DNA from: Finegoldia magna ATCC 29328
GTDB lineage: Bacteria; Bacillota; Clostridia; Tissierellales; Peptoniphilaceae
NCBI RefSeq assembly: GCF_000010185.1
Contig: NC_010376.1
Span: 1,497,501-1,561,500 of the forward strand
DNA: 64,000 nucleotides
Direction of reading: 5' to 3'
Both the position numbers and the translations under genes were made by a program. The notes under the pieces were generated by a model that saw only the letters and a list, made by a program, of their open reading frames with translations, ran no database searches and had not been told where the DNA came from. Below are positions 41,749 through 50,343 of this stretch, one piece after another. The first letter of the stretch is position 1, and each line of letters opens with the position of its first letter.

Positions 41749-43350
41749 TTATTTATTTTTTTCTTCAATAAGATTATTATACTCTTCTTCTAGTTTTTCT
41801 CTTTCCTCTTTGGGTATCTCCATTGCTAGTCTAGAACTTATAGAGGATATTCTAAAATCAAGTAATAAAATATCTCTATCCTTGTTAATTGTTGTCTTCT
41901 TATTTCTATTTTTGTATTGTGATAAATTACCTTTAAAATTTTTGATTCTTTTATTTTCTATAATCATAAGTGTATCGGCTATTTTATTTATAAACTCCTC
42001 ATCATGACTTACAAAAATAAATGGTCTATCATAAGATTTCAGTAGATTTTCTAAACTTTCTATTGCTCTTATATCCAAAAAGTTTGTCGGTTCATCAAAT
42101 ATAAGATAATTAAAATCAGATGTTAAAATTTTAGCCAATTTTACCTTAGCTTTTTCTCCATCGCTTAATACATTTATAATCTTATATACATCGTTAGTCT
42201 TAAACCCTAGTCTTGCAAGAACAATTCTTGTCATTGTTTCATCATAAATAGATGTATTTGATACATTTTTTAAGATGCTGGAATTTTCTTCTAAAATATC
42301 ACTCATTTGACTAAAATAACCTATCTTAAGATTTGGATGCACCCATATATTTTCTTTATTAAGAATCATCTTTAATAGAGTAGTTTTCCCACTTCCGTTT
42401 TCTCCAATTATCGCTATTTTAGAATTGTTGTTTATTTGGAAGTTGGATTTTTCAAACAAAACCTTATTTCCAAATTTTTTATTTATGTTTTCCGCTCTTA
42501 TCAATATTTTAGAATGAATTCGTTTATTATCTGGAATGGATAGTTGTATCTCTTTTTCTTCTTTAGGTTTTTCTTTTATATCAAGTTGATTTATCCTAGA
42601 TTCTACAGCTTTTACTTGTTTGTCTAATTTTTTCTTGTTTTCTTGACCACCCATCTTATGGAGCCTTGCTTCTGAATTCCCCATCCTTTTAGGTGTGGTT
42701 CTTACTTTAGATGATTGTTCCTTTATATTGATAGCTAGATTTTCTAATCGTCTTTTTTCTTTTATAAAATTCGAATACTCTTTATCTTGAAACTTTTGTC
42801 TTTTTTCTCTTTCTTCAAGATAGAAATTGTAGTCTCCATTATATTCTTCAATTTTTTCATCCTTTAATTCTATAATTTTTTTACAAGTTCTATTTATGAA
42901 ATCACGATCATGCGAAATTATAAGGTATCCTGTTTTTCTTGAATTTAGCTTTTCTATAAGTTCTTCTTTTTGCTTTAAGTCTAAATGGGATGTAGGCTCA
43001 TCTATTAAAAGAAACTTAAAACTATCTGATAAAATATCTGTTAATTTTAATCTTTGTTCCTCACCCGGACTATAATCGTCATCAATCTTTAACTGAGATT
43101 TGGAATAGATTTCATCAGAAAAATTCTTAGCTTGAATATCATAATTTAATAAATATCCTAAATCTCTATCTACTCTTACTTGACCAGTATAGTCTTTATC
43201 TATTCCTAATATTATTCTTAAAAGAGTAGTTTTGCCCGTTCCATTGTCACCTATTAAGGCTATCTTATCATTTTCATTTATTGATAAACTATCAATTTCA
43301 AATAGCTTTCTATCTGGTAAAGTTTTTATTAAGTTTTGTATATATATCAT
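41749..43350 (-). CDS. ABC-F ATPase, antibiotic-resistance (ribosome-protection) type
   Basis: This 533-residue protein has two ATPase domains and no TM. Domain 1: GDNGTGKTTL, signature SPGEEQRLKL, LLIDEPTSHLD. Domain 2: GENGSGKTTL, SDGEKAKVKL, LIFDEPTNFLD. The linker (about 185-285) contains TTPKRMGNSEARLHKMGG, a stretch typical of the Vga/Lsa-like ABC-F proteins that push lincosamide, streptogramin A or pleuromutilin drugs off the ribosome. The drug range is inference. A short leader ORF and a hairpin precede it, as expected for an inducible resistance gene. Confidence 0.9.
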   Translation of the reverse strand: MIYIQNLIKTLPDRKLFEIDSLSINENDKIALIGDNGTGKTTLLRIILGIDKDYTGQVRVDRDLGYLLNYDIQAKNFSDEIYSKSQLKIDDDYSPGEEQRLKLTDILSDSFKFLLIDEPTSHLDLKQKEELIEKLNSRKTGYLIISHDRDFINRTCKKIIELKDEKIEEYNGDYNFYLEEREKRQKFQDKEYSNFIKEKRRLENLAINIKEQSSKVRTTPKRMGNSEARLHKMGGQENKKKLDKQVKAVESRINQLDIKEKPKEEKEIQLSIPDNKRIHSKILIRAENINKKFGNKVLFEKSNFQINNNSKIAIIGENGSGKTTLLKMILNKENIWVHPNLKIGYFSQMSDILEENSSILKNVSNTSIYDETMTRIVLARLGFKTNDVYKIINVLSDGEKAKVKLAKILTSDFNYLIFDEPTNFLDIRAIESLENLLKSYDRPFIFVSHDEEFINKIADTLMIIENKRIKNFKGNLSQYKNRNKKTTINKDRDILLLDFRISSISSRLAMEIPKEEREKLEEEYNNLIEEKNK

Positions 43351-43372
43351 AAATCCTCCTATGTTTTTTTTT

Positions 43373-43391
43373 GAGAGGATTTTTTCCTCTC
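43373..43391 (-). promoter_or_regulatory. Attenuator hairpin in the ABC-F leader
   Basis: GAGAGGA and TCCTCTC form a 7-bp stem around AAAAA directly after the leader stop codon. The TCCTCT arm can also pair with the ABC-F ribosome site AGGAGG (43355-43360), so two exclusive folds are possible: start site free or hidden. Confidence 0.6.
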
Positions 43392-43424
43392 TTAGTTATT
43401 TGTAAGACTATATCTATTGTTCAT
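43392..43424 (-). CDS. Ten-residue leader peptide of the ABC-F gene
   Basis: After AGGAGGTACAGACA, an ATG opens MNNRYSLTNN-stop. The strong ribosome site on so short a frame, its stop right at a hairpin, and the ABC-F gene 42 bp downstream match the leader-peptide layout of drug-inducible genes. Ribosome stalling on it would open the hairpin and free the downstream site. The function is inferred from layout. Confidence 0.6.
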   Translation of the reverse strand: MNNRYSLTNN

Positions 43425-43512
43425 TTGTCTGTACCTCCTAATACTATTTAATAATTTATACCCATAAAAACAATCAATCCCCTGTCATCATAAACAGATC
43501 GACTTGTCCATT

Positions 43513-43623
43513 TCACACCTTATTGCTCACCATAGCAATAAATCCGTCTATCTTTTCTGTAGATTTTTCCTTGTCAGTTTTTATTTTTCCAGCGGAATTT
43601 GTATATATAAAGATTTGAAACCT
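43513..43623 (-). pseudogene. Remnant of a phage terminase large subunit (C-terminal end)
   Basis: About 36 codons in one frame read ...YTNSAGKIKTDKEKSTEKIDGF..., close to the usual TerL end (G-x-I-K-x-D-K-x-K-S-x-E-K-I-D-G). There is no start and nothing upstream matches. The rest of 43425-43754 is AT-rich with no gene that I can see. Confidence 0.5.
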
Positions 43624-43754
43624 TATATTTATACTTGAAGGTCTTCCTCTATTTTTGGTTTAAGCCCATCAAGTCCTTGATTTCTAAAATCAGTTCAGAA
43701 TTTTACTAGTTTATCTTAATATTATTTACTATTTTACCCGAACAATACACTCGT

Positions 43755-44369
43755 CTATTCACACTCTATACTCATATAATACTCATCGCAAAACTTATCC
43801 CACTTAACTGTATAGTCATCATGTGTGAGCAAGGTCAAGTCTTTTGCTGTAAATATATTTCTTTTTCTTGCTTCATCAAAGAAATAGTCAAATCCACAGA
43901 AGGTTTCACTAAGATAGGCGTATACGTACTTGAATCCAAGGCTATATGCAAGGTAGAGGCGTGTGTGTCCATCTAGGGACGCGTTTGTGTCTTCGCGTAT
44001 TGTAACTGGGATAATCACGTCTTCTTCTCTATTGACAAAGCTCTTAACTGCCTCTAATTTATCACTATCTATAAAGAACTGTATTGGCTGGATTTTATCC
44101 AGATCAAGCTTAAAAACCTCCACGTCTTTGAATTTCTTAATAAGCTTACCACTTTCATCATAAAAATTTGTGATGTGCTCTGCATTAAATCGAAACTCTT
44201 CAATGACCTCGTCAAAATATGCTTCTTCTCCTTTTATAAGTGCCTCGGTCTGTGATATGATTTTAATTTCTACAGGCGCATCGCCATCTACAATGTAGCA
44301 ACCGTGCTGATATAGTGCTTCTTGACTGAAGCGATTGTCATCATATGTATTGATTCTATCTATTCTCAT
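43755..44369 (-). CDS. ParB-like (ParB/Srx-fold) protein of unknown role
   Basis: This 204-residue soluble protein begins MRIDRINTYDDNRFSQEAL. The C-terminal half contains VEVFKLDLDKIQPIQFFI, then VIIPVTIREDTNASLDGHTRLYLAYSLGFKYVYAYL, which fits the ParB N-terminal fold with its substrate-binding DGHTR loop. There is no HTH, so it is not a partition protein; it may be a CTPase- or nuclease-like enzyme. It has a strong promoter, a hairpin leader and an overlapping short ORF, an unusually elaborate 5' region for a small gene. Confidence 0.7.
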   Translation of the reverse strand: MRIDRINTYDDNRFSQEALYQHGCYIVDGDAPVEIKIISQTEALIKGEEAYFDEVIEEFRFNAEHITNFYDESGKLIKKFKDVEVFKLDLDKIQPIQFFIDSDKLEAVKSFVNREEDVIIPVTIREDTNASLDGHTRLYLAYSLGFKYVYAYLSETFCGFDYFFDEARKRNIFTAKDLTLLTHDDYTVKWDKFCDEYYMSIECE

Positions 44370-44424
44370 TTATTCTCCTTGAATAGTTTTCTTTGAAGTT
44401 TTGTATAAATGGCGATTTCTTCAC
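44356..44424 (-). CDS. 22-codon leader ORF overlapping the ParB-like start
   Basis: An AAGGAG site precedes a GTG at 44424. The frame (starts MKKSPFIQNFKENY) runs 22 codons and stops 14 nt inside the ParB-like gene. The overlap suits translational coupling, or a leader peptide that controls access to the second start. It is short, so coding is uncertain. Confidence 0.4.
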   Translation of the reverse strand: MKKSPFIQNFKENYSRRINENR

Positions 44425-44448
44425 GTTATTACTCCTTATAATCAAAAG

Positions 44449-44486
44449 ACCCGACTTGGTGCGCATTGTTAAGAGGCGTGTCGGGT
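44449..44486 (-). promoter_or_regulatory. Leader hairpin before the ParB-like gene
   Basis: ACCCGAC and GTCGGGT arms enclose a 24-nt loop that is GC-rich against its surroundings. On the minus strand CTTTTGATT follows. It lies about 10 nt after the expected transcription start and could be an attenuator. Confidence 0.6.
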
Positions 44487-44498
44487 ACTGTTGCCTAT

Positions 44499-44527
44499 AT
44501 AATATAGTAATTACCTTGATTTGTCAA
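44499..44527 (-). promoter_or_regulatory. Consensus promoter of the ParB-like gene
   Basis: TTGACA (44522-44527), an exact 17-nt spacer, then TATTAT (44499-44504). Confidence 0.8.
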
Positions 44528-44575
44528 TGTTTTCAAACCACCATCCAGTTCTATAGATTGCTCTCATGCTCTATT

Positions 44576-45940
44576 TTACAATTCAAAAATCTCATCTGCC
44601 ACTTCATTTAAAAACTCAATATCATGGGAAACAATAAAAATTATTTTATCTTTATTTCTATATTTTTTAATTAGCTTAGATATTTTTATCATGTTGGAAT
44701 AATCCATGCCGCTAGTTGGTTCATCGTAATAGACAAATGTAGAATCTTTACACATAAGAGATGCTATTGCAAGTCTTTGCTTTTGTCCTCCTGACAAACT
44801 CATCGGATGCCTTTCAATAAACTCGTATAAGCCTAAATCTTTTAAAATATTTTTTGCCTTTTCTTCATCAAAATTCTTTACACCTAGACTGAGTTCTTTG
44901 AATACTTCATCTGTAAATAATTGATGATTTACGTCTTGCATAACAAGTGAAGAATTTTTGAGTCTTTCTTTTTTAGATAATTTCTCTCCCTTAAAATAAA
45001 TTTCTTCTTTTGATTTTTTCTCAAGACCTATTAAGCCTCTCAAAAGCGTTGACTTCCCACGTCCATTTGATCCTATTATGCCATAAATTTTCCCAAGCTT
45101 AAATGAGATCTCTTTTACACTTAAGCACTCATCATCAGTAAATTTATAGTTAAGATCTTTTATCTGATACTCTCCCTCTCCTTTTAAATAAGGAACTTCT
45201 AATTTGCTTAATTCTTTATCTCTTAAGCTTAAAGCGTTCAAATCATTTTTGTCTAGCTTTAAAAATTCACTTCTTGTATAAGTTTTTTTAAGTTTACCTT
45301 TATCTATCAAAAATACACGATCAACTATATCCATCAAATAATAAATTCTATGCTCTGCAACAATTATGCTTATGCCTTTCTCTTTTAATATCTTTAGCAT
45401 CTTTGCCAAAACACTTATGCTTTTAATATCCAAATTTGATGAAGGCTCATCCATTACTATAATCTTTGTGCCAGCTATATAAGAAGCTGCAATGCAAAGA
45501 ATTTGTTTTTCTCCACCTGATAAATTAAATATATTTCTGTTCAAAAGATTTTTTATCGGGAAAATTTCTAGCATCTCATTCAAACGCCTGTCCATCTCTT
45601 CTCTTGCAAGACCAATATTTTCTAAATAGAACAATAATTCTAATGTCGTATTTATATTGAAAAAATATGTCTTAGGATTTTGAAAAACAGTTGAGACAAG
45701 CATTGAGATTTGATAAAGCTCCAACTCTTTTATATTCTTGCCATCAATAATTATTTCGCCCTTTGTCTTTGCGTTATCATACCTTACAGCTAGTCCGTTG
45801 ATAGAATTTATTAAAGATGACTTACCGCTTCCGCTTTTTCCTGTAAATAGCACACACTCTCCCTCGGATATTGATAGTGATATGTCATCCAATATATGCA
45901 CTTCGCCATAATCAAGACTTAAATTTTTTATTTCAACCAT
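44576..45940 (-). CDS. ECF transporter ATPase, two fused ABC domains
   Basis: The protein is 454 residues. The first ATPase domain (about 1-220) has FTGKSGSGKSSL, LSGGEKQILCIA and IIVMDEPSSNLD. The second (about 235-454) has GSNGRGKSTLL, LSGGQKQRLAIA and FVYYDEPTSGMD. The fused EcfA-EcfA' form is usual for ECF importers of the MptD/Trep_Strep group. It overlaps the EcfT gene by 13 bp and is the last gene of the cluster 1 transport operon. It powers substrate uptake with the T and S components next to it. Confidence 0.9.
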   Translation of the reverse strand: MVEIKNLSLDYGEVHILDDISLSISEGECVLFTGKSGSGKSSLINSINGLAVRYDNAKTKGEIIIDGKNIKELELYQISMLVSTVFQNPKTYFFNINTTLELLFYLENIGLAREEMDRRLNEMLEIFPIKNLLNRNIFNLSGGEKQILCIAASYIAGTKIIVMDEPSSNLDIKSISVLAKMLKILKEKGISIIVAEHRIYYLMDIVDRVFLIDKGKLKKTYTRSEFLKLDKNDLNALSLRDKELSKLEVPYLKGEGEYQIKDLNYKFTDDECLSVKEISFKLGKIYGIIGSNGRGKSTLLRGLIGLEKKSKEEIYFKGEKLSKKERLKNSSLVMQDVNHQLFTDEVFKELSLGVKNFDEEKAKNILKDLGLYEFIERHPMSLSGGQKQRLAIASLMCKDSTFVYYDEPTSGMDYSNMIKISKLIKKYRNKDKIIFIVSHDIEFLNEVADEIFEL

Positions 45941-46623
45941 ATTAAGCCTCCCACAATAAGTCCAGCAACTGCGAAAACATAAACAAAATCAATTAGCTGT
46001 ATCTTTACACTGATATATCTAGTCTTGGCGATTGGATTTTCTATTGCCTTTGTTTCTGCCGCTTTTGCAATGTCATCTGCAATGTTTGAAGATATAATAA
46101 GTAGTGGCACTGAAACGTATTCAAGATATTTGATTGGATTTTTAAAATTTATCCCCCTTACTCTCATAGCCATTTTGATGTTTTTCTTCTCCTCTTTAAA
46201 AGATGGGAAGAACCTAAACATAACCGCAATAGGTATGGAAAGATTTTTTGGAATTTTAAGCTTATCCATTGATGAAATTATTGCACCTACATCAGAGGTC
46301 TTTATCATGAAGCTAGCTGCCATAAATGGCAATAAAAACATTCTGAAGATAATAAATAAGCTTAAAAACATCTTAATTATTGGATTTATATTAGATAGCA
46401 CCATAAAATTAGGTAAAGAATATAATGCTATACATAAAATTATCCATTTAAAAAGTGTTTTTTTGTACCCATTCAAATAAAACAAAATACCAATAAGACA
46501 AACAATCGCTAGTTCAAAACGGATGTTTATGCTATGCGCAATAGTTAATCCTGTAAGAAATACTACTAATATCTTACTTATTGGATTGGGATTAAAGGGA
46601 GCATTTGAAGAAAAGGTAGGCAT
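45928..46623 (-). CDS. ECF transporter T component (EcfT/CbiQ-like)
   Basis: This 231-residue membrane protein has about five TM helices and the cytoplasmic coupling region AIPIAVMFRFFPSFKEEKKNIKMAMRVRGI with the conserved Ala-Arg-Gly-type motifs, except that the first residue is Ser rather than Ala. It links the fused ATPase to the S component. Its ATG overlaps the stop of the S gene (TAATG), and it overlaps the ATPase gene by 13 bp, so the three are translationally coupled. Confidence 0.87.
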   Translation of the reverse strand: MPTFSSNAPFNPNPISKILVVFLTGLTIAHSINIRFELAIVCLIGILFYLNGYKKTLFKWIILCIALYSLPNFMVLSNINPIIKMFLSLFIIFRMFLLPFMAASFMIKTSDVGAIISSMDKLKIPKNLSIPIAVMFRFFPSFKEEKKNIKMAMRVRGINFKNPIKYLEYVSVPLLIISSNIADDIAKAAETKAIENPIAKTRYISVKIQLIDFVYVFAVAGLIVGGLIWLK

Positions 46624-47207
46624 TATACAATGCCTGCTTTTTCAAAGTGTTTTTTCAATAGAGCCTTGCCTATATATGCTCCAATTATTCCTCCTAGAAA
46701 AGCACCTAAGGCTACTAAGGCCATGTGAGGATATGTTATTAGTTTTTCCATTGCATCAACATAATCTTTTCCCATCATTTCAATAGACATTTCCAAATAT
46801 TTTTCTTTTGCTAAAAGCATTTGCATTAAAGAGCTACATATCCATGTGCTGAAGATTGCATAAGAAAGCATATTGTATTTAAAGGAATTATAATTACCAA
46901 TCTTTCTAATTAATTCTGCTATTATCATTACTATAAGCGATAAAACTACAAGGACGTAGGTATGACCACATGCAAACATAACAAGTGGTGATATCATACC
47001 GAATATAAATAATGCCCATGGTTTTTGAACCTTAGCCATAAATAACATAACTACCGTTCCTGCAACTATGGCTAAAACTGTTGGGTATACTAAAAACAAT
47101 ATTGGAATCATACCCATCATGCCAACACCAAACATCAAGACGAAATAAATTACGGCAAAAACACCGATACTCACTAAATCTTTTACTTTTAATTTTTTAG
47201 TATCCAT
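46623..47207 (-). CDS. ECF transporter S component, MptD/Trep_Strep family
   Basis: This 194-residue protein has six hydrophobic helices (LVSIGVFAVIYFVLMFGVGM onward; ends GAFLGGIIGAYIGKALLKKH). The layout fits the Trep_Strep/MptD family of substrate-binding S components. The substrate is unknown; relatives often sit beside ABC exporters and AraC regulators, as here. AGGAGG precedes the ATG. A short copy of the upstream ABC gene's 3' end lies just before it. Confidence 0.82.
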   Translation of the reverse strand: MDTKKLKVKDLVSIGVFAVIYFVLMFGVGMMGMIPILFLVYPTVLAIVAGTVVMLFMAKVQKPWALFIFGMISPLVMFACGHTYVLVVLSLIVMIIAELIRKIGNYNSFKYNMLSYAIFSTWICSSLMQMLLAKEKYLEMSIEMMGKDYVDAMEKLITYPHMALVALGAFLGGIIGAYIGKALLKKHFEKAGIV

Positions 47208-47218
47208 TTTAATCCTCC

Positions 47219-47253
47219 TAATAAATAAATTCTTCTGTCATTTTTATTTTTCT
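47219..47253 (-). repeat. Partial copy of the cluster 1 ABC gene's 3' end
   Basis: The minus strand reads AAAATGACAGAAGAATTT...TATTAG, coding KMTEEFIY-stop. The ABC gene ending at 48622 reads KMAEEFIY-stop. The copies flank the MATE gene. Confidence 0.65.
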
Positions 47254-47266
47254 TTTTATTTTATTT

Positions 47267-48625
47267 TTAATCATTTACATTCATATTTGAAAGAGCCTTT
47301 GCTTGCATTGCTAAACCTACCATTATCATAGTAAAATCTACAACTGGTTCTGTCCACCAAACAGCCCCTGCTCCAAATACTCTTGGTAATATAAGTAAGG
47401 CTGGAACAAGTAGTATTAGCTGTCTTAACATTACAATCATTCCAGCTTTTTTTCCATCCCCTATCGCTTGGAAAAAAGTTATTGTCATAATCATAATTCC
47501 ATAAAGAATAAATACTGAATAGAACATTCTGAAATTATTAACTCCACTTGAAATTATATCCTGACTTACTTTAAATAAACCAAGTAACTGTTTTGAAAAT
47601 ACTTGTGCTGGTAACCAAAAAATTGCCGCAAGTACTGTTCCTCCTATAGAAAATATCTTCATAGTTTCCTTTACTCTATCGTATTGTTTTGCTCCAAAGT
47701 TTGTACCAATAATCGGCTGTAATGCCTGACTCATTCCCCAAATTGGTATAAATGAAAATCCATAAAATCTCAAAGTTGCAGACATTAATATTGCATTTGG
47801 ATCTCCTCCATATCTAAAAGCTTGTCTATAAAGCAATGTTTGTTGAACCATGAAAAATACTTGCATGATCATAGCTGATACTCCTACTCCAAACATTTCC
47901 TTTGATATATCTTTTTCTTTTTTTATTTTCTTTATTTTTACATTTTCACTTTTACTCTTAAAATAATAAAGAGTAATAACCGCTTGAATTATTTGTGCTG
48001 TTACAGTTGCTATAGCTGCTCCCTCAATGGCATAATCACCCATTAATTTCATTAGTATTGGATCAAGAGCTATATTGATAAAGGCACCAAGTCCCATGAT
48101 ACTCATTGCTCTTTTCATAAGTCCTTCACCACGCATAACCATATTGGCTGACTGGGTAAAGTTTACAAAATTTGAGCCTAGAAATATTATTCTTAAATAC
48201 CTTATGCCTAATGCCTTTATTTCTCCTGTTGCTCCAATTAAATCTAAAAAATATGGTCCTAGAAGTATTCCTCCTATTGTTATGATCGTTGAAAAAAATA
48301 CAATCCAATAGATAAGATTTCCCATAAGCTTGTCTATAGTATCTTTATCACTCTTTCCCATGGCTCTTGATAAAATTGATGCCGAACCTATCCCTATAAG
48401 CGTTGCAATCCCATTATTAAAAAATGTAAGTGGCATAGCTATTGAGCAAGCCGCCATAGCATTCTCACCAATTATTTGTCCAGCAAATATTCCATCCATA
48501 AGTGGATATAGACCTATAACCACCATGCCAATTACTGCTGGTATAGATAATTGAAACATTAAAGACAATGGCTTCTTGGTCAACAACTGTTCTTTCATGT
48601 TTTGTTTCATTTTTAGTTCTTTCAA
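47267..48625 (-). CDS. MATE family multidrug exporter
   Basis: This 452-residue protein has twelve TM helices and the MATE pattern: PAVIGMVVIGLYPLMDGIFAG in helices 1-2, then TQSANMVMRGEGLMKRAM, and in the second half QALQPIIGTNFGAKQYDRVKE. It exchanges Na+ or H+ for drugs or other cations. The start is uncertain: the TTG at 48625 overlaps the ABC stop (TTGA), while ATGs follow at 5 and 9 codons. It lies between the ABC pair and the ECF genes, flanked by a duplicated ABC 3' end. Confidence 0.9.
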   Translation of the reverse strand: MKELKMKQNMKEQLLTKKPLSLMFQLSIPAVIGMVVIGLYPLMDGIFAGQIIGENAMAACSIAMPLTFFNNGIATLIGIGSASILSRAMGKSDKDTIDKLMGNLIYWIVFFSTIITIGGILLGPYFLDLIGATGEIKALGIRYLRIIFLGSNFVNFTQSANMVMRGEGLMKRAMSIMGLGAFINIALDPILMKLMGDYAIEGAAIATVTAQIIQAVITLYYFKSKSENVKIKKIKKEKDISKEMFGVGVSAMIMQVFFMVQQTLLYRQAFRYGGDPNAILMSATLRFYGFSFIPIWGMSQALQPIIGTNFGAKQYDRVKETMKIFSIGGTVLAAIFWLPAQVFSKQLLGLFKVSQDIISSGVNNFRMFYSVFILYGIMIMTITFFQAIGDGKKAGMIVMLRQLILLVPALLILPRVFGAGAVWWTEPVVDFTMIMVGLAMQAKALSNMNVND

Positions 48626-50343
48626 TATATAAATTCTTCTGCCATTTTTGTTTTTTCTATTAAGTTCTTGTAAACTTTTGATTTTTGTAAAAGCTCTTCA
48701 TGTTTGCCTTCGCTTTCTACTCTTCCGTTTTCAAGAACTACTATCTTGTCTGCATTTTCTATGGATTTCATTCTATGTGAAATGATGACAACAGTTTTAT
48801 CTTTAACTAAATTATTTAAAGACTCTTGAATCTTTTTCTCGTTGTCAACATCAAGGCTTGCTGCTATCTCATCTAAAATCAATATCGGTGCATCTTTTAA
48901 GAAGGCTCTGGCTATTGATAACCTTTGTCTTTCTCCGCCTGATAGCTCAGCACCGTTCTCACCAATAACTGTATCGAAACCATTATCCATTTTTTCTATA
49001 AAATCTGTGCAGTTTGCAAGTTTTGCTGCTATTTTAACTTCTTCATCACTTGCATCTTGCTTACCAAGTCTAATATTTTCCATAACGCTTTGATTAAAGA
49101 GAACTACATCTTGGAAAACTATTGAGACCTTGTCAAAAAGGGATTCTGTTGATATTTCTTTTATGTCTTTGCCGTCGATTAGGATTTGTCCCTCATCATA
49201 ATCATATAGTCTTGATATAAGTTTCAAGATAGTTGTTTTGCCGCAGCCACTTGCGCCTACCAAAGCAGTTACCTCTCCCTGCTTAGCTATAAAACTTACA
49301 CCATTTAAAACTTTTGCATCTTTATTATAGGCAAATTCAACATTTTTTAGATCAATATCAAATTTTTGTAGATTATAGTCTTCGCCTTCTTGTAAATTTT
49401 GATTTTGAATTTCTTTTAGTCTTTCAATTTTTGGCGATAAATAAAATATCTCCATCATACCTTCTTTAGATGCATCAAGAGCGTCTTTTATCTTCATAGC
49501 CGCTAGTAAATAACCTACAAGGTAGAGAGGGCTTATCTCTTTATTAATAATTAAATTTACACCAACAAATATCACAACAGCAAGGGAAATAAAGCTAAAA
49601 ATTGATGAAAGTGACATAATTAAAATAAGTCCTATCTCTGTCTTTAAGTGGACTTTTTCACTATTATCCATTTTTTCATATAGCTTATCTTCCATTTCCT
49701 CTGATAAACCATAGGCTTTGATCTCCATTTGCATCTCGATATTTTCTTGAAAGCTTTCTGAGTTTTCTCTTAAGACGTCATAATATCTTTTTTGTCCCTT
49801 AACCTGATGTTTTTTAGATAGTGGTATAAATATAAAGCTTAATATCGTTGGAATAATTACAGCTAAACCCATCTTGACATTGCTCACTAGCATCATAATG
49901 GATATTAGTGGGAAGAAGAGTGCCATGCCACCCACTTTTGGTATTGCATGGCTCATTGCATGCTCTATACCCTCAATATCGGACATGATTGTTTGTGATA
50001 GGTCGGAAATATCATGTTTAGAAAAGTAAGATAGAGGTAGTTTTGATAAATTTTCCGCTGTTCTAATTCTTAAGTCTGCACTTTCTTGATATGTTGTGCT
50101 ATATAATTTATCGTATTCGATAGAAAGCAAAATATACATTGCTATCAAAGTCAAAACTGAGAATCCTATATAAAATCCCTTGCTTTTACCAATATTTTCC
50201 AAAACTTCCTGAGCAAAAATCATTAGTAACATGGCAGGAAGCATGTTTATACAGTAGACGAAAAATGAGGCCATTGTCGCTTTAGATAAATTTCTCGCTC
50301 CTTTATCTGTAAGAGCAAATCTTTTTTTATAAAACTCCTTCAT
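48622..50343 (-). CDS. ABC exporter half-transporter (second of a pair)
   Basis: The start is ATG 50343 (MKEFYKKRFALTDKG) after GGAGGG; an upstream frame extension is not needed. About 573 residues: a six-TM domain (about 20-310), then an ATPase with GASGCGKTTIL, LSGGERQRLSIA and LILDEIAASLD. It overlaps its partner by 17 bp and should form a heterodimer with it, like IrtAB-type or drug exporters. Direction and substrate are not known. Confidence 0.9.
   Translation of the reverse strand: MKEFYKKRFALTDKGARNLSKATMASFFVYCINMLPAMLLMIFAQEVLENIGKSKGFYIGFSVLTLIAMYILLSIEYDKLYSTTYQESADLRIRTAENLSKLPLSYFSKHDISDLSQTIMSDIEGIEHAMSHAIPKVGGMALFFPLISIMMLVSNVKMGLAVIIPTILSFIFIPLSKKHQVKGQKRYYDVLRENSESFQENIEMQMEIKAYGLSEEMEDKLYEKMDNSEKVHLKTEIGLILIMSLSSIFSFISLAVVIFVGVNLIINKEISPLYLVGYLLAAMKIKDALDASKEGMMEIFYLSPKIERLKEIQNQNLQEGEDYNLQKFDIDLKNVEFAYNKDAKVLNGVSFIAKQGEVTALVGASGCGKTTILKLISRLYDYDEGQILIDGKDIKEISTESLFDKVSIVFQDVVLFNQSVMENIRLGKQDASDEEVKIAAKLANCTDFIEKMDNGFDTVIGENGAELSGGERQRLSIARAFLKDAPILILDEIAASLDVDNEKKIQESLNNLVKDKTVVIISHRMKSIENADKIVVLENGRVESEGKHEELLQKSKVYKNLIEKTKMAEEFIY

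Noticed and set aside
43365-43391. Hairpin before the ABC-F gene as a transcription terminator
   Set aside because: On the coding strand it is followed by an A-run, not a T-run, so control of translation is the better reading.
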